Below, one piece after another: positions 8,939-17,107 of a stretch of DNA of 64,000 bases; positions within the stretch are counted from its first letter, which is position 1, and each line of letters begins with the position of its first letter. The stretch is from Streptomyces cinnabarinus (lineage in GTDB: Bacteria; Actinomycetota; Actinomycetes; Streptomycetales; Streptomycetaceae). Location: contig NZ_CP114413.1 in NCBI RefSeq assembly GCF_027270315.1, positions 5,766,001-5,830,000 on the forward strand, in the 5' to 3' direction. Made by a program: the position numbers and the translations under genes. The notes under the pieces were generated by a model. That model saw nothing but the letters and a program-made list of their open reading frames with translations. It was not told the DNA's origin and made no database searches.

Positions 8939-8954
8939 TGTGACTCCGGTCACA
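8939..8954. promoter_or_regulatory. CRP/FNR-type palindrome upstream of the epimerase gene
   Basis: TGTGACTCCGGTCACA is a perfect palindrome with 6-bp arms and a 4-base centre, and fits TGTGA-N6-TCACA exactly. It also fits the looser GTG-N6-GNCAC pattern reported for Streptomyces Crp. It ends 89 bases before the epimerase start, a reasonable distance for promoter control. The rest of the 430-base gap back to the universal stress gene shows no convincing coding frame. A partial DevR/OsdR-like half site, TTCGGGAC (8748-8755), is present without its partner. Confidence 0.6.
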
Positions 8955-9043
8955 TTGGTGCCGGAGGGGCTCGATGGTGTCAGATTCCCGGCCGCTGCCC
9001 TGTCAGGGGGGTGACACAGCAGCAGCGAACGCAGGAGGCCATC

Positions 9044-9988
9044 ATGAAGGTTCTCGTCACCGGCGCCACCGGCGCGGTCGGCAGTCGGCTCGTGCCTCAG
9101 CTCGTCGAGGCCGGTCATACGGTCGTCGCCGCCACCACCTCCGAGGCCAGGACGGCCCGGCTGCGTGAGGCCGGTGCCGAGCCGATCGTGCTGGACGTCC
9201 TGGACACGGCCGCCGTACGGGACGCGGTACGGCGCGCCCGGCCCGATGTGATCATCCATCAGGCGACCGCGCTGGCCGGGAACCTGAAGCTGCGCAAGGT
9301 GGACCGGGACTTCGCGGTCACCAACCAGCTGCGCACCAAGGGCACCCAGAACCTCCTGACGGCCGCCGCGGAGTATGGGGTGCGGCGGTTCGTCGTGCAG
9401 AGCGCCATGCAGGTGCTGTACGCCCGTACCGGCGGGCCGGTCAAGGCGGAAGAGGACCCGCTCGACACCCATCCGGCACCGGGCAGCGAACAGACCCTCG
9501 CCGCGATCCGGTTCCTGGAGCGGGCGGTGACCTCGACACCGGGCGTCGACGGCATCGTCCTGCGCTACGGCGGCTTCTACGGCCCCGGCACCTCGATCGC
9601 CCCGGGCGGCGAACAGCTGGAGCTGGTCCGCAAGCGCCAGTTCCCGGTGGTCGGCGGGGGCGGCGGGGTCTGGTCGTTCATCCACGTCGAGGACGCGGCC
9701 GGTGCCGCGGTGGCCGCGGCCGAGGGCGGTGCGCCCGGGATCTACAACATCGTGGACGACGAACCGGCGCCGCTGGCCGAGTGGCTTCCGGCGCTCGCGG
9801 CGGCCGTGGGGGCACGCAAGCCCATGAGCGTGCCCCGTTGGCTGGGCAGGCTGCTCGCGGGCGAGTTCATCGTCAGGGCCTCGACGGAGATCCGCGGCGC
9901 ATCGAACGCGAAGGCGAGGAAGGAGCTCGGCTGGACCCCGCGGTACGCCTCCTGGCGGCAGGGTTTCGCCGAGCTGGGGCGGAGCTGA
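9044..9988 (+). CDS. NAD(P)-dependent epimerase/dehydratase (extended SDR-like)
   Basis: A 314-residue extended short-chain dehydrogenase. The N-terminal nucleotide-binding motif is VLVTGATGAVGSRLV (GxxGxxG, residues 3-17), followed by conserved VIHQATAL and NLLTAAAEYGVRRFV segments. In place of the usual YxxxK catalytic pair the region near 120-140 reads YARTGGPVK, so a classical sugar epimerase reaction is doubtful. Some actinobacterial homologues are annotated as NmrA-like or epimerase without known substrate. The ATG start was chosen for the AGGAGG six bases before it and because the protein then opens directly with the Rossmann strand. It stands alone behind a CRP-like palindrome and ends 10 bases from the convergent carboxypeptidase gene. 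Confidence 0.88.
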   Translation: MKVLVTGATGAVGSRLVPQLVEAGHTVVAATTSEARTARLREAGAEPIVLDVLDTAAVRDAVRRARPDVIIHQATALAGNLKLRKVDRDFAVTNQLRTKGTQNLLTAAAEYGVRRFVVQSAMQVLYARTGGPVKAEEDPLDTHPAPGSEQTLAAIRFLERAVTSTPGVDGIVLRYGGFYGPGTSIAPGGEQLELVRKRQFPVVGGGGGVWSFIHVEDAAGAAVAAAEGGAPGIYNIVDDEPAPLAEWLPALAAAVGARKPMSVPRWLGRLLAGEFIVRASTEIRGASNAKARKELGWTPRYASWRQGFAELGRS

Positions 9989-9998
9989 CGCGGAGCCC

Positions 9999-11345
9999 TC
10001 ACCGCGGGTCCTTCAGCGCGCTGTCCGCCGCGGCCACCACCGTCCGCGTCTGGTGCTCCACCTGATGGCGCACCGGCACCCAGCGCAGCCGCAGGGTCCT
10101 CGCGAAGTCCGCGGACCAGGCTGTGAAGAGAGCGCCGAGTTCCTGGTGGAGTCCCGGGGCGGCACTGTCGTCCGACGTTCTCAGCAGGCGCAGCAACAGG
10201 CCCGCCGCGCGCAGGGGCTGGCGGCGGGCCACGACGTCGAGGGCGCTGATCTGGGCCCTCGTCAGGCGCTGGGGGTCCTCGGCCGCCTGCCGGGCGAGCG
10301 GTTCCCAGGAGGCGACGACCAGGTCGTAGAGGTCATCGGCCATCCACTCCAGCACCCGTCGGGGCGGGCTGCCGTCGGCGGGCGGGAGGAATGCGCGTGC
10401 CTTGTCGAGGATCTCGGTCACCTGGCGTCCGCCGCCGCGTACCAGGCGGGACAGGTCGCTCAGGGCGGCCACGGGGTCCGGGTGCGGGGACAGGTCGTCG
10501 GCCAGGTCGGTGGCCCACATGGGCACTTCGATGATCGCGGTGACGCCGCCGTATCGCGAGGGCGCGCACCAGGTGGACCGTTCGATGTTCTCGGAACCGG
10601 CCGCCAGGCGGGCGGTGCTGCCCGGTGGGGGCAGGACGTGGATCGCGGGGCTGGGGTTGTCCCAGTACAGGGCATCGTAGGTGCCGTGCTGGAGCGGAAT
10701 GCCCAGCTCTGCGGCGGACTTGCGGAACAGCAGGGCGAGTTCGGGCAGCTCACGGGTCAACTGGACCCAGCTGCCGCCCGCGTCGACGCTGTGCAGGGAG
10801 CACTGGAGGATCGGCCGTAGCTCGTCGATCACGTCGAACAGTGCCTGACTCTCCGGGAGTTGCTGCTGGACGATCGGCGCCCACTCCGGCTGTTCCGCCG
10901 CCATCGGGCGGAAGGCGCTGCCGTAGTAGCCCTCCAGGGTGGTCCCGGGACCGGCCGTCGCCGCCTCGATCCCCTCGCTCAGCGCGGCGCCGTCCGGGTC
11001 GAGGCAGAGCACGATGTCCCAGGTGACGAGGGCCGGGTCGGTCGCCGGGGAGAGCCGGTCGGCCGGGTCGGCCGGGGCGGCCGGGTCGGCGGAAGGGGAG
11101 TGCCTATTGCCCCGTGCCACCCGCTCCGCCAGCGCGAGCGCCGTCGCGCCGCCGACCGGCTCGTCGGGGTGCGGCCGGGCGACCACCAGGACGTGCCGTG
11201 GCCCGTGTCCCACGGACAGCATCAGGATCGGGCGGCCCGCGCGGGAGGTCCCGATCCGGCGCAGGCGGCCGGTCCCGGGGTACCGGGAGACCAGCCGCCG
11301 CGCCGACTCGGTGACGTCCGCGACCGTGGGGTAGCGGTCCATCAC
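9999..11345 (-). CDS. M14-family zinc carboxypeptidase, probably part of a peptide-maturation cluster
   Basis: The protein has 448 residues with an N-terminal M14 fold. The zinc pair sits in RPHPDEPVGG (HxxE form, about residues 57-66), the third ligand is in SLHSVDAGG near 185, and the catalytic glutamate is in TAIIEVPMW near 270. An Ala/Pro-rich insertion (about 85-100) precedes the second half. The last 170 residues are helical and match no domain I know. M14 enzymes remove C-terminal residues or cleave amide bonds at a peptide C terminus. There is no signal peptide, so it should act in the cytosol. It is the second gene after a 25-codon peptide gene, 12 bases downstream, on the strand opposite the E1-like and M50 genes. 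A GTG-ATG pair gives two possible starts. Confidence 0.85.
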   Translation of the reverse strand: MMDRYPTVADVTESARRLVSRYPGTGRLRRIGTSRAGRPILMLSVGHGPRHVLVVARPHPDEPVGGATALALAERVARGNRHSPSADPAAPADPADRLSPATDPALVTWDIVLCLDPDGAALSEGIEAATAGPGTTLEGYYGSAFRPMAAEQPEWAPIVQQQLPESQALFDVIDELRPILQCSLHSVDAGGSWVQLTRELPELALLFRKSAAELGIPLQHGTYDALYWDNPSPAIHVLPPPGSTARLAAGSENIERSTWCAPSRYGGVTAIIEVPMWATDLADDLSPHPDPVAALSDLSRLVRGGGRQVTEILDKARAFLPPADGSPPRRVLEWMADDLYDLVVASWEPLARQAAEDPQRLTRAQISALDVVARRQPLRAAGLLLRLLRTSDDSAAPGLHQELGALFTAWSADFARTLRLRWVPVRHQVEHQTRTVVAAADSALKDPR

Positions 11346-11357
11346 TGGAGTCCGGGG

Positions 11358-11435
11358 TCAGGAACCGCCGTTGCCACCGCTGTCGCCGGTGGTCTCCTTC
11401 TTGTCCAGCGGACGGATCTCGATCTTGTTCGGCAT
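11358..11435 (-). CDS. Candidate RiPP precursor peptide, 25 residues
   Basis: A complete small reading frame encodes a peptide starting MPNKIEIRPLDKK, continuing with ETT and ending in GDSGGNGGS. It is preceded by GGGAGG six bases before the ATG, the best ribosome binding site of the locus. It lies at the head of a leftward unit with the M14 carboxypeptidase and faces an RRE-containing E1-like enzyme. The charged N-terminal half with alternating hydrophobics (IEIRPL) looks like a leader strand that a PqqD/RRE domain could bind. The short Gly/Ser/Asn/Asp/Thr tail would be the core. I recognise no known family. The alternative is an untranslated leader, but the ribosome binding site, clean start and stop, and gene context favour a real product. 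Confidence 0.7.
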   Translation of the reverse strand: MPNKIEIRPLDKKETTGDSGGNGGS

Positions 11436-11486
11436 GCCGTTCCTCCCGTGGTGGTTGGGGCGTCCGTGATCTGTGGTGCTCTTGCA

Positions 11487-11516
11487 AGACTTCGTTGATC
11501 GGGTCACTGTTGTCAA
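11487..11516 (-). promoter_or_regulatory. Candidate leftward promoter for the small peptide gene
   Basis: On the minus strand a perfect TTGACA (-35, plus-strand 11511-11516) is followed after 18 bases by AAGTCT, which keeps only the A2 and T6 of a -10 box. It lies about 50 bases ahead of the small peptide start, within the short divergent region shared with the E1-like gene. The -35 is convincing and the -10 is weak. Confidence 0.35.
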
Positions 11517-12730
11517 TGTCCGTTGATTCCGGGGCAGTTGGGGATGAAGAGATTGGCGGGAAAGTGACGGTGCAAGGGCTGGGGAGGCCCCGGATCAAGC
11601 CGGAGCACCGGGCGTACCGGACGGTCGACGGCCACTTGCGGATCGGCAGCGTCGTCTACGGCATCGGCGCCGAGGTCAAGGACCCCGACGGCTGGCTGTG
11701 GACGCTGGTCGAGGCCATGGACGGAACGCGCAGCGCCGCGGACATCGTCGCCGAGGTGTCCCGGCACCACCCCGAACTGCGGCTTCCCGCCCCGGACATC
11801 GTCCAGGCGATGACGGACCTGACCGAGGCCGGGTACGTGGAGGACGCCGCTGCCCCTCCGCCCGCGGAGCTGTCCGAGCGGGAACGCGAACGGTACGGCA
11901 GGGGCATGACCCTGCTGCGCTGGATGGATCTCCGGCCGAGGGAGAGCGCCTGGGAACCCCAGCTGAGCCTGCGTCGCGGCCGGGTCCTGCTGATCGGCGT
12001 CGGCGGTACCGGCGGAGCCGCGGCGCGGGATCTCGTCGCCTCCGGAGTGGGACTCCTGCACTGCGTCGATCCCGATGTCGTCGAGCTGTCCAACCTCAAC
12101 CGGCAGACGCTCTACCGCGAGACGGACCTCGGCACGTCCAAGACCGACGCGGCGCTGACGGCGTTGCGCGCCCTGAACTCGGACGTGACGGTGACCGGCG
12201 AGCGCCGCGAGGTGCGCGGGCCTGCGGACCTGGCGGACCTGCTGACCGGCCCGTCCGGGGGCGGATCGCCGTACGACGTCATGCTGCTGGCCGCGGATCG
12301 TCCCGCCGTGATCCGCCGCTGGGCCAATCAGGTCTGTCTGGCCTCCGGCACCTCGTGGGCCGAGGCCGGATACCGCGGGCCCCTGGTGAGCGTCGGGGTC
12401 TTCACGCCGGGCCGGGGCGCGTGCTGGGAGTGCCTGCGCAGTACGGAGATCGAGCGCCGCGATCTGCGGCTCGCGCCCGGGCAGGACGAGGAGGTCGCCT
12501 CGCCCCGTATGCCATGGAATCCGGTCAACGCCGTGACCGCGGGACTGTCCGGCAGCCTGCTCGCCCATGCCGCCCTCGCGCTGCTGTGCGGAGTCCCGCG
12601 GATCGACCCCGGCTGCCGCTTCGGCCTCAACCTCATGGTGCCCGGCGACCCGATCATGCAGCGCTCGGAACGACGTTCCGACTGCCCCGCCTGCGGGACG
12701 GAACCGGTGCGGCCGGGAGCCGGCGCGTGA
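11516..12730 (+). CDS. E1/ThiF-like adenylating enzyme with N-terminal PqqD/RRE-like domain
   Basis: The protein has about 404 residues. Residues 25-110 (IKPEHRAYRTVDGHLRIG through TDLTEAGYVED) form a winged-helix, PqqD/RRE-like unit of the type that binds RiPP leader peptides. The rest is a ThiF/MoeB/E1 domain. It has the ATP loop RVLLIGVGGTGGAAAR near 155, the CVDPDVVELSNLNRQ block with the conserved Asp, Asn and Arg near 180-195, a lysine in GTSKTD, and two CxxC pairs (CWEC near 305, CPAC near 390) that probably bind structural zinc. Such enzymes adenylate a peptide C-terminal carboxylate (MccB) or side-chain carboxylates (PaaA). The start is uncertain: ATG 11516, GTG 11564 or GTG 11570, the last having GGGAAAG at good distance. 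Its stop overlaps the next GTG by four bases. Confidence 0.85.
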   Translation: MSVDSGAVGDEEIGGKVTVQGLGRPRIKPEHRAYRTVDGHLRIGSVVYGIGAEVKDPDGWLWTLVEAMDGTRSAADIVAEVSRHHPELRLPAPDIVQAMTDLTEAGYVEDAAAPPPAELSERERERYGRGMTLLRWMDLRPRESAWEPQLSLRRGRVLLIGVGGTGGAAARDLVASGVGLLHCVDPDVVELSNLNRQTLYRETDLGTSKTDAALTALRALNSDVTVTGERREVRGPADLADLLTGPSGGGSPYDVMLLAADRPAVIRRWANQVCLASGTSWAEAGYRGPLVSVGVFTPGRGACWECLRSTEIERRDLRLAPGQDEEVASPRMPWNPVNAVTAGLSGSLLAHAALALLCGVPRIDPGCRFGLNLMVPGDPIMQRSERRSDCPACGTEPVRPGAGA

Positions 12731-13974
12731 CGGACGCCGTGACCGAGAACGGCAAGCCCCGGATCCAGCCGTCGACCCGTGTCGTGCTGCACGACCTGGC
12801 GGTACGGCGGGACCGGGACGAGTGGATCGTGGGCCGCACCGCCACCCGGACCTTCGTCGCCCTGCCGACGGTGGGAGCGCGCGCGGTGGAACTCCTGCGC
12901 GAGGGACGGAGCGTGGGCGACACGGAGCGGGCCCTGCGCGCCGAGACCGGCGAGGAGTTCGAGATCGCGGACTTCATCAGGGACCTGGTCACCCTGGGTT
13001 TCGTGGCCCGGATCGGCGACGACCGCCCGATTCCGGACGCCGAACCGCCGCGCGCGTCCCTGCCGTGGCTGCGCCCCCACCATGTCCGGCTCGCCCTGCA
13101 TCCGGCGCTTCCCGTGCTCGTCGCGGCGCTGCTGACGGCCGCCGTGGTCGTCCTGTTCCGCCGCCCCGACCTGCTGCCCGGCTACCGCGACCTGCTGTGG
13201 AGCCCGCACGGCAGCCTGGTCCTGGTCGGTGGGGCGGCGGCCGGGTGGACGCTGCTGCTGGCCCATGAGCTGGCGCACCTGGTGACGGCCCGCGCGGCGG
13301 GCGTGCCGGGAAAAATGCGGCTGGGCACCCGGCTCCAGTTCCTCGTCATGCAGACCGACATCAGCGGCATCGAACTCGCGCCCCGCCGCCAGCGGCTGAC
13401 CGCCTACCTGGCCGGCATCGCCTTCAATCTGTCCCTCGCCTCGGCCCTGGTCCTGACCCTCGCCCTGACCGGCCCGGGGACGACGGCGCACCGCCTGCTG
13501 GCCGCTGCCCTGCTGCTGGCGCTGCTGCCCCTGCCGTTCCAGTGCCTGCTGTTCACCCGCACCGACCTGTACTTCGTCCTCCAGGACCTCACCGGCTGCC
13601 GCGACCTGTACGGCGACGGGCTCGCCTACGCCCGGTACGTGTTCCGGAGAGCGGTACGGCGGCCGCGGCGCGGCGGGACCACCGGGGCCGCCGACCCGAG
13701 CACCCGGTTGCCGGCGCACGAGCGCCGGGCCGTCCGGGTCTACAGCGTCGTCCTGGTGATCGGCACGGTCGCCTGTCTGGCGTTCATGGCCGTCGTCACC
13801 CTTCCGGCCGACATCACCCTGCTGGTCCGCGCGGCGCGCGGACTGGGACCGGACCACGGCCTCGCGGGCAACGCCGACGCGGTCGCCGTACTGGTCGTCC
13901 TCGGCGGGATCAACGTCCTGTGGCTGGTCACCTGGCTCCGCAACCGCCGGTCGGCCGGGCGGGCGTCGGCCTGA
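12727..13974 (+). CDS. PqqD-like domain fused to M50 membrane metalloprotease
   Basis: The protein has 415 residues. The first 95 form a second PqqD-like unit (IQPSTRVVLHDL, AVELLREGRSVG, IRDLVTLGFVARIGD). A membrane domain of about six helices follows. The M50/site-2 protease zinc motif HELAHLVTARAAGVPG (HExxH) lies near residues 180-195, and TRTDLYFVLQDLTGCRDLYGDG near 278-300 could supply the third zinc-ligand aspartate. Proteins of this build appear in actinobacterial RiPP clusters and probably process or export a bound peptide at the membrane. The GTG start overlaps the E1-like stop (GTGA), so the two are translationally coupled. No dedicated exporter is visible nearby, so this membrane protein may take that part; that is inference. 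Confidence 0.83.
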   Translation: MTDAVTENGKPRIQPSTRVVLHDLAVRRDRDEWIVGRTATRTFVALPTVGARAVELLREGRSVGDTERALRAETGEEFEIADFIRDLVTLGFVARIGDDRPIPDAEPPRASLPWLRPHHVRLALHPALPVLVAALLTAAVVVLFRRPDLLPGYRDLLWSPHGSLVLVGGAAAGWTLLLAHELAHLVTARAAGVPGKMRLGTRLQFLVMQTDISGIELAPRRQRLTAYLAGIAFNLSLASALVLTLALTGPGTTAHRLLAAALLLALLPLPFQCLLFTRTDLYFVLQDLTGCRDLYGDGLAYARYVFRRAVRRPRRGGTTGAADPSTRLPAHERRAVRVYSVVLVIGTVACLAFMAVVTLPADITLLVRAARGLGPDHGLAGNADAVAVLVVLGGINVLWLVTWLRNRRSAGRASA

Positions 13975-13997
13975 ACGGGGGGAGTCGGGCCTGTGGT

Positions 13998-15974
13998 TCA
14001 GGCCGGCGGGGACGCTCCCTCCTGGTGCAGTTCCAGGGTGGTCAGCAGGTGCATCTGGGCGTTCACCCAGGCCGGGATCGCCGTGTCCACGCTGTCGCGG
14101 CCGAGGCGGTCGGTCAGGTCGTCGAGGAGGTGGGCGGCGGTGTGCAGGCCGGTGCGGCGGAGGGTCGTCGCGCTGTCGGTCAGGCGGGTGCGGGCCGGGG
14201 GTGTCAGATGGCGGAGGCCGTGGTGGGCCGCTTCCGCGAGGGCGCGCAGGGCTGATTCCAGGGCGTGGGTGAGGGGGTCCGTCGTACGGCGGACGGATGT
14301 GGTGAGGGCGGTGTCGCCGTCGCCGGGCGCGAGGTCGGGGACGACGACACCCTCGGCGGTGAGTACGGCCAGCGGTTCCAGGACCGTACGGCCGTGGTCG
14401 CGGCCCAGCACGCCGCTCACCCGGAGGGGCTCCCCGGCGCCCGCGCCCAGCGCCGTGGCCAGTGCGTCCAGGCCCGCCGGGCACAGGGGGTTGTGGTCGG
14501 CGCGGACCAGGATCTCGTTGCCCGCCGGATCGTGGGCCGTGGCTTCCAGGCGCTGGGTCGCGGGGTCGTAGCCGACCGCGTCCACGGCCGCGATCTCCAC
14601 CACGTGGACGGACTCCGCCTCGACGCGTGGACGGATCAGGCGCGGGGGCCGCCCGGCCGTCGTCCGCAGGTGGGCGGCCGTGTCCCGGAGCAGTACCGGG
14701 GCCGGTAGGTCGCGCCAGGCTGTCGTGCCGAGGGGCGTGACGCCGGTGGCGGCGACACGGCCCCGGGAGATCGTCACCGTACGGTCGGCCGCGCGGGCGG
14801 TGCGCTCGCTGACGATGTTCGCGGTGGCCAGCGCGTGCAGGGGCGAGCCGAGCAGACGGCGGGCGGCGAGGTCGTGGCCGGTGGGGGACTGGCCCTCCGG
14901 TACGTCCCACCGCTTGCGCAGCACCAGCGCCAGGCCCGCGTCGGCGTGCGCGAAGTAGATCTCGGCGGTGCGGTCCCGCTCGGTGCCGCCGATCCGGCAG
15001 CCCAGCGCGACCAGGCGCACCCGGCGCAGGGGGGTCTCCGGCGCCTCCTCGGTCCCCAGCACACCGACCGGATCCAGCGCGGCGGCCCGCTCCCGGGCAT
15101 GCAGCTCGGCCAGCAGCCGGGCCACGCGCTCGGGTTCGTACCGCGCACCTCGTACGGCATACGCCCCGAGCTGTTCCGCCAGCTCGGCCACCGCACCGGC
15201 GGGCCAGTACCGCGCCCCGGCGACCAGCCCCTCACGAACCCGCGCGAGCGCCCCACCGAACACCGGGCCCGCCTGCGGCACTCCGTCGAGCAACAGTTCG
15301 TCGGCGAGCGCCAGAGCACCGGCCAGCGCGTCACCGACGGCGGGGGCGGCACGACCACCGACGCTCACTTCGGTGACGCCGTCCCCCTTGTTCTCCGCCC
15401 CCGCCGCGCGGAACGCCCACACCGCCAACGTCACCACCTCGCCGCGGAGTTCGTCGTTGGCGTCGGTCAGGGCGTAGCCCGGCTCGTGGGGGACCGGGAA
15501 GCGGACGGTGCAGGTGGGGAGTTCGGCTCGGGGGGACGGGTCGGCCGGGGTGGGGTGGTGCAGGCGGGCCGTGTAGCCGCGGTCCCGGGTGCGCCGGGCG
15601 GCGTTCAGGGAGGCCCGGCCCAGCGCCGCGGCCAGCGTCTCGTCGGAGAAGTCGCCCGGGGACCAGTCCACGAACGCGGCCGCGTCCGGGTTCCCGGTGT
15701 CCGCCCCGCGCTGGTACGCCAGCACCAGGCCGATCCGGTGCCGGCACACCCGCGGCGCCCCGCAGTCGCACTCCGCCGCGTCCAGGCCACGGCCGGGCGG
15801 GAGGGCCGTGGCCGTTCCGTCGGGGAAGCGCCCGCGCACGGTGCCGTCGTCGGCGACGGTCACCTCCGGCCCCGACCCCGCCGCGAGGTCCTTCTCGGCA
15901 CGCTTGACGAGCCCCCGGTTGGCGAGCGAGACCAGCGTCTCGGGCGTCAGCGCCAGCAGGTCGGCACGGCTCAT
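13998..15974 (-). CDS. SWIM zinc-finger protein (YehQ-like)
   Basis: The protein has 658 residues. Near residue 64 it carries a compact SWIM zinc-binding motif CDCGAPRVCRH (CxC...CxH) after an N-terminal helix that opens MSRADLLALTPETLVSLANRG. The long remainder has no catalytic motif I recognise. It is rich in Ala/Arg/Leu and probably forms a scaffold or nucleic-acid or protein interaction surface. It is last in a five-gene leftward operon whose order and content match E. coli yehI-yehL-yehM-yehP-yehQ. Its ATG overlaps the VWA stop by four bases. It should act in the cytosol, since no signal or membrane segment is seen. The cellular role of the whole set is not established. Confidence 0.82.
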   Translation of the reverse strand: MSRADLLALTPETLVSLANRGLVKRAEKDLAAGSGPEVTVADDGTVRGRFPDGTATALPPGRGLDAAECDCGAPRVCRHRIGLVLAYQRGADTGNPDAAAFVDWSPGDFSDETLAAALGRASLNAARRTRDRGYTARLHHPTPADPSPRAELPTCTVRFPVPHEPGYALTDANDELRGEVVTLAVWAFRAAGAENKGDGVTEVSVGGRAAPAVGDALAGALALADELLLDGVPQAGPVFGGALARVREGLVAGARYWPAGAVAELAEQLGAYAVRGARYEPERVARLLAELHARERAAALDPVGVLGTEEAPETPLRRVRLVALGCRIGGTERDRTAEIYFAHADAGLALVLRKRWDVPEGQSPTGHDLAARRLLGSPLHALATANIVSERTARAADRTVTISRGRVAATGVTPLGTTAWRDLPAPVLLRDTAAHLRTTAGRPPRLIRPRVEAESVHVVEIAAVDAVGYDPATQRLEATAHDPAGNEILVRADHNPLCPAGLDALATALGAGAGEPLRVSGVLGRDHGRTVLEPLAVLTAEGVVVPDLAPGDGDTALTTSVRRTTDPLTHALESALRALAEAAHHGLRHLTPPARTRLTDSATTLRRTGLHTAAHLLDDLTDRLGRDSVDTAIPAWVNAQMHLLTTLELHQEGASPPA

Positions 15975-17107
15975 CGGCCCACCTTCTCGGCGACGAACTC
16001 CGCGAGCCGTCCTGGTGTCATCGCGCCCACCGGCGCGCCGGCCTCCGCGAGGCGGCCGGCCAGGGAACGGTCGTAGACGGGATCGGCGGCCTCGTCGAGG
16101 GCGGCCAGGCACAGCACCGTGCTGCCCTGCTCGACGAGTCCGCGCACGGTGCGGACCAGGCGGTAGGGGTCGCCTCCCTCGTAGAAGTCCGAGACGATCG
16201 CGACGATCGCGCGCCGCGGGTTGTCGACGAGTCCGGCGCCGTAGTGGACGGCCCGCGCGATGTCGGTGCCGCCGCCCAGCTGCACCCCCATCAGCAGCTC
16301 CACCGGGTCGGACACCTCGGAGGTGAGGTCCACGACCTCGGTGTCGAAGGCGACGAGGTGGGTCTTCAGGCCCGGCAGGCTCCACAGGCAGGCCGCGGTG
16401 ACCGCGGAGTGGATCACCGAGCCCGCCATCGAGCCCGACTGGTCGACCAGCAGCACGAGTTGCCACTGTTCGAGATGGCGCTGGGTGCGCGAGTGGAAGT
16501 GCGGGCGCCGGATGAGGATCCGGCGCTCCTCGGGCTGGTAGTGGGCGAGGTTGGCGCGGATGGTGGCCCTGAAGTCGAAGTCCCGGGCGAGGGGGAGCCG
16601 GCTGGGGCGGCGGGAGCGGGACCCGGTGAAGGCCCGGCGGACCTCCGGGCGCAGCCGCTCCAACAGGTCCCGGACGACCGCCTCGACGATCCGGCGGGCC
16701 GCGGCCAGGACCTGAGGGTTCATCAGATGCTTGGTGCGCAGCACGGCCCGCAGCATCGCCTGGCTGGGTTCCACCCGGGCGAGCACGTCCGGATCGGTGA
16801 GGATCTCCTGGATGCCGTAGCTCTCCACCGCGTCCCGCTCCAGCCGCTCCACCGTCTCCTTCGGGAACAGCCGGTGGATGTCGTCGAGCCAGTCCACGGC
16901 GGTGACCTGGGACGGGCCGGTGCCGCCCGCCCGGGAGGAGGGAGGCCTGCGCACACCGCGGCGGCGCAGGTCCTCGTCGCGGCCGTAGAGCCAATCGAGC
17001 GCGGTGTCGCGGGCGGCGGCGGAGCCCTGCAAGGCGCCGGTGCAGCGCTCGGCGGGGGCGCCGAGGATGAGGCGCCAGCGTTCCAGGGCGGGGTCGGGGG
17101 TGGTCAT
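15971..17107 (-). CDS. VWA-domain protein of the MoxR/SWIM island (YehP-like)
   Basis: The protein has 378 residues. An N-terminal helical region of about 190 residues leads to a von Willebrand A domain. Its metal-ion site is intact: DQSGSM (DxSxS) near residue 220, then the conserved threonine in GGGTDIARAV near 275, and the late aspartate in VAIVSDFYEGG near 305. VWA proteins paired with MoxR ATPases generally deliver a target to the ATPase, as with CoxE/BchD-type metal insertion or the RavA-ViaA pair. Here the partner gene is the AAA ATPase two genes upstream. Overlaps of four bases at both ends show tight translational coupling inside the operon. Confidence 0.88.
   Translation of the reverse strand: MTTPDPALERWRLILGAPAERCTGALQGSAAARDTALDWLYGRDEDLRRRGVRRPPSSRAGGTGPSQVTAVDWLDDIHRLFPKETVERLERDAVESYGIQEILTDPDVLARVEPSQAMLRAVLRTKHLMNPQVLAAARRIVEAVVRDLLERLRPEVRRAFTGSRSRRPSRLPLARDFDFRATIRANLAHYQPEERRILIRRPHFHSRTQRHLEQWQLVLLVDQSGSMAGSVIHSAVTAACLWSLPGLKTHLVAFDTEVVDLTSEVSDPVELLMGVQLGGGTDIARAVHYGAGLVDNPRRAIVAIVSDFYEGGDPYRLVRTVRGLVEQGSTVLCLAALDEAADPVYDRSLAGRLAEAGAPVGAMTPGRLAEFVAEKVGR

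Noticed and set aside
13998..16994. A single open frame reading through from the VWA gene region into the SWIM gene, suggesting a giant fusion protein.
   Set aside because: The upstream part is the wrong frame of the VWA gene. The SWIM protein has its own ATG overlapping the VWA stop.
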